Below, one piece after another: positions 61,859 to 64,000 of a DNA stretch of 64,000 nucleotides. Both the position numbers and the translations under genes were made by a program. The stretch comes from Acidisarcina polymorpha. Its GTDB lineage: Bacteria > Acidobacteriota > Terriglobia > Terriglobales > Acidobacteriaceae. The stretch lies in assembly GCF_003330725.1 (NCBI RefSeq), contig NZ_CP030840.1:496001-560000 (forward strand). Reading direction: 5' to 3'. The notes beneath the pieces are model-generated. The model searched no databases and was not told the DNA's origin. It saw only the letters and a list, made by a program, of their open reading frames with translations. The stretch's first letter is position 1. The number at the start of each line of letters is the position of its first letter.

Positions 61859-63970
61859 ATGAATAAAGCCTCACTGATTTCCATCCGAAATCTCGATCTC
61901 GCCTGGGCGCGCATAACCACGGCGACGAATATGCAGCACAAGCGGATGTTCCGGCACCTGTACCAGGCTTACGAGCCGGGTCGGAAGCCGAACCTTGGGT
62001 TGTTACATGAGAAGTTGCATGGCGCATGGAAACCGACGAGTCCCATTCGGCTCTATATGCCGAAGGCTTCAAAGCTTCTCCGCCCGCTTTCCCTCCTCTC
62101 CCTGGACGACCAGATCGTCCTTCAAGCGATTGCCAATGAGGTCGCCGAGCAGATGGCAGCGCGGCGTGCCGCTGTCGAACGAAATGTCGTCTTCAGCAAC
62201 TGCCTGAACCCTGATCCGAGGTCGATCTTCTTCCTTCAGGACTGGCGCCGCACCTATGGCGGGTTCTCGACGCGCCTCGGTCGTCACCTCATGGCCGGGA
62301 ACCACTGGATCGCACATTTTGACTTGGCTGCGTTCTATGAGACTATCTCTCACCGTGCGCTGCAAAGCATCGTGGCTCCATCTGGTGGGAGCAGCGAAGT
62401 TTGGAAACTCATCCGGGACTGGCTGTGCGTTTGGACCTCTGGCGCCGGCGGCATCCCCGTGGACCATGGCATCCCGCAAGGGCCAGTGGCTTCGGACTTC
62501 CTCGCGGAGGTATTTCTTCTTCCACTCGACGAAGCGATGGTGAAGGCTGGAATCCCGTATATCCGCTACGTCGACGACATCCGCGTTCTAGCTCGCACCG
62601 AGGAGCAAGTTCGCAAGGCCGCAATCATTCTCGAGATGGAGTGCCGGCGCTGGAGCCTTATACCGCAGAGTTCGAAGTTTAGTGTGATGTACGCGGCGAC
62701 GCTTGCAGACGCGCTAGGCACGCTTCCCAGCATCGCCGAATCAACGGGCAAGACGGACGACGAGGCCGAGCTTGACGATGATTCGGCGGTCGCAGTGTTC
62801 AACGACGCGGTTGGGGGCCGGCCGCTGCGAGTGAAGGACAAGAGCCGTCTTCGTTTCGTCCTCTACCGAGCGGGTGCATCACGGAAAATACTCGCCACGA
62901 CCTTGAAACTTCTTCCTTCGCACCCAGAGCATATCGATGCCTTCGCGGCGTATTTCCAGAACTATTCCAGGTCGCGGCCGATCATGACCAAGGTTCAAGC
63001 GATGCTGACCCAAGGAGTTCTGTACGACTATGTCGAAGGCGAACTCTGGCTCTTGGCTGCTCGCTTGGGGAAGCCCAGCGATCTTACAGCGTTGCTGCCG
63101 ATCGCCCGTCGGCGCGCCAGAACCGGACACCTCTCGTTTCCCATCCAGCGTGCACTTCTTGCTTTCTTCCTGACGTGCAGGAATGCTGGCGTCGTTCCCG
63201 CGACCCGCGTCCTCAACAAGCTCCGTACCAGTACCGCATATGTTCAGTCGCTCGTTATACCGCACCTCGCGGATGACGACTACGAGCGCGGCGGTGTGGT
63301 CGCTGACCTTATTGAACAGCACGCACCGGCTGCGGGGATGGTGCTGGCTGAAGAGTTAGTGCAGCGCGATATTTCTACGCAGAATTTGAGGTTACGAGTT
63401 AATCGGATCCCACCCGAGACCAAGAACGTCTTCAAGGGACTGGGTTTGATCGGCGCCACTCGCAATACGAGATTTGACCAGATTGGCGACGTGATCCGCA
63501 CAAGATTCGGGCTGCGCTATTGGCGAGGCTGGAAGCCACTTCTCGATGCGAATTTTCAGCACGCGCTCAACCTGCTCCTGAACGCCGACAGCAAGTTCTA
63601 TTCGGATAGGTCCGGCTGGCTCGCATCCCAGAACTCGTTCAACGATGCCGTCTTTCGCGCCTTCCAGAAGTATCTGGCGGACAACAACCTGGCTGGTGCC
63701 ATGCCGTTGGTGGATGGGAGCGGGCAAAAACTCAGGACGTTCGGTCAGCTCCTGGACGCTAACGCCGCCTTCGCGCGCGAGTTTATCGCGATCGCGACGG
63801 CGCTCAGAGCTGCAAACGATCGCCGTAATCGTATTCCTGACAGCCATCCATTCGAAACCAAGGGTGGCAAGCAGACGAAGCACCTTCAATCGCGGGAGCG
63901 GGACGCATTGAAGGCACAGTTGGCAACTGCGTACAACGGCATCATGGATTTTCTCGATGCGCAGCCATAA
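61859..63970 (+). CDS. UG/DRT-type reverse transcriptase
   Basis: A 703-residue reverse transcriptase not tied to an intron or retron. The palm has WIAHFDLAAFYETISHRAL (first Asp), GIPQGPVASDFLAEVFLLPLDEAM and the catalytic IRYVDDIRVLAR at 237-240. It lacks the maturase X domain and endonuclease of intron RTs; instead the C-terminal 400 residues are helical repeats (SHPEHIDAFAAYFQNYSRSRPIMTKVQ, LPIARRRARTGHLSFPIQRALLAFFLTCRNAG), as in class 1 unknown-group RTs with an alpha-repeat tail. Those with tested function are phage-defence proteins. The exact subtype cannot be decided by eye. It has a clear ATG and intact motifs, so it should be active. Confidence 0.8.
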   Translation: MNKASLISIRNLDLAWARITTATNMQHKRMFRHLYQAYEPGRKPNLGLLHEKLHGAWKPTSPIRLYMPKASKLLRPLSLLSLDDQIVLQAIANEVAEQMAARRAAVERNVVFSNCLNPDPRSIFFLQDWRRTYGGFSTRLGRHLMAGNHWIAHFDLAAFYETISHRALQSIVAPSGGSSEVWKLIRDWLCVWTSGAGGIPVDHGIPQGPVASDFLAEVFLLPLDEAMVKAGIPYIRYVDDIRVLARTEEQVRKAAIILEMECRRWSLIPQSSKFSVMYAATLADALGTLPSIAESTGKTDDEAELDDDSAVAVFNDAVGGRPLRVKDKSRLRFVLYRAGASRKILATTLKLLPSHPEHIDAFAAYFQNYSRSRPIMTKVQAMLTQGVLYDYVEGELWLLAARLGKPSDLTALLPIARRRARTGHLSFPIQRALLAFFLTCRNAGVVPATRVLNKLRTSTAYVQSLVIPHLADDDYERGGVVADLIEQHAPAAGMVLAEELVQRDISTQNLRLRVNRIPPETKNVFKGLGLIGATRNTRFDQIGDVIRTRFGLRYWRGWKPLLDANFQHALNLLLNADSKFYSDRSGWLASQNSFNDAVFRAFQKYLADNNLAGAMPLVDGSGQKLRTFGQLLDANAAFAREFIAIATALRAANDRRNRIPDSHPFETKGGKQTKHLQSRERDALKAQLATAYNGIMDFLDAQP

Positions 63971-64000
63971 TGCGGCCCGAGGTTCGGTAGACCTCTGATT

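Noticed and set aside
61859-63970. The second RT as another group II intron protein or a retron RT.
   Set aside because: It has no maturase or endonuclease region and no domain V-like RNA beside it, and it is far longer than retron RTs with a helical-repeat tail.
32816-64000. Right-hand attachment repeat of the tRNA-Phe 3' end.
   Set aside because: I looked for the TTCGATC and TCTGGCCACCA blocks through the rest of the window and saw no second copy.
1-64000. CRISPR arrays, rRNA genes and insertion-sequence transposases.
   Set aside because: No regularly spaced direct repeats, no rRNA-like segments and no transposase motifs were seen; the only mobile genes besides the ICE itself are in the group II intron.

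Overview
The window looks like a chromosomal segment of an acidobacterium-like soil bacterium (Terriglobales type; inferred from the mix of large secreted FG-GAP/TPR protein, secreted sugar and nucleoside hydrolases, moderate-high G+C, and weak Shine-Dalgarno use; no marker gene proves it). A large integrative and conjugative element (ICE) or genomic island begins at a tRNA-Phe gene and fills the window from about 10 kb to its right edge.

Region 1 (1-9.9 kb) is ordinary chromosome: the N-terminal part of a polysaccharide-biosynthesis nucleotide-sugar enzyme, an amidase-signature hydrolase, a secreted TPR + FG-GAP + ASPIC/UnbV protein, a secreted adenosine-deaminase-like enzyme, a secreted GDE-type glycoside hydrolase, and tRNA-Phe(GAA).

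Region 2 (10-33 kb) is the ICE backbone. A tyrosine integrase faces the tRNA 3' end and is followed by an AlpA/excisionase-like helix-turn-helix protein and a LysR regulator. Next come a complete Trb/VirB-type mating-pair-formation cluster (VirB2-B3-B4-B9-B10-B5-B6-B8-B11 order, VirB10 frameshifted), single-strand binding protein, RepB-type primase, accessory transfer proteins around a perfect 14-bp inverted repeat that is a good oriT candidate, a VirD4/TraD coupling ATPase and a MobF (TrwC) relaxase-helicase. A group II intron with its reverse transcriptase lies on the opposite strand just after the relaxase.

Region 3 (33-41 kb) is cargo that looks like defence. An SMC/TrlF-like ATPase overlaps a HEAT-repeat histidine kinase, which overlaps a response regulator. 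Then come two small proteins and a translationally coupled ubiquitin-like pathway: a Ubl with a Gly-Gly-Ala tail, an E2-like protein, a JAMM deubiquitinase-like peptidase and a frameshifted ThiF/E1-like protein.

Region 4 (41-53 kb) is metabolic and stress cargo: two SDR oxidoreductases with a divergent LysR, an EAL-PAS protein, a TMEM175-like channel, and a DNA-alkylation-repair island (Ada, AlkA, AlkB, a second 2OG-Fe(II) oxygenase, Ogt, Vsr) flanked by two SnoaL-like paralogues. Four copies of a 24-nt operator, two of them identical and matching the AAT-N6-GCAA Ada-box rule, sit upstream of ada, vsr-ogt and both SnoaL genes, tying the island into one regulon.

Region 5 (53-64 kb) is a second defence-like zone: a proteasome-fold Ntn hydrolase with a tiny coupled ORF, a PD-(D/E)XK nuclease-like protein, a subtilisin-like protease with a partner gene, a HEPN-motif protein, a frameshifted AlbA/Schlafen-type protein and a UG/DRT-type reverse transcriptase. 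The right attachment site was not found, so the element probably extends beyond 64 kb. Three core genes (virB10, E1, AlbA) each carry a single-base frame disruption, which may be real decay or consensus error.
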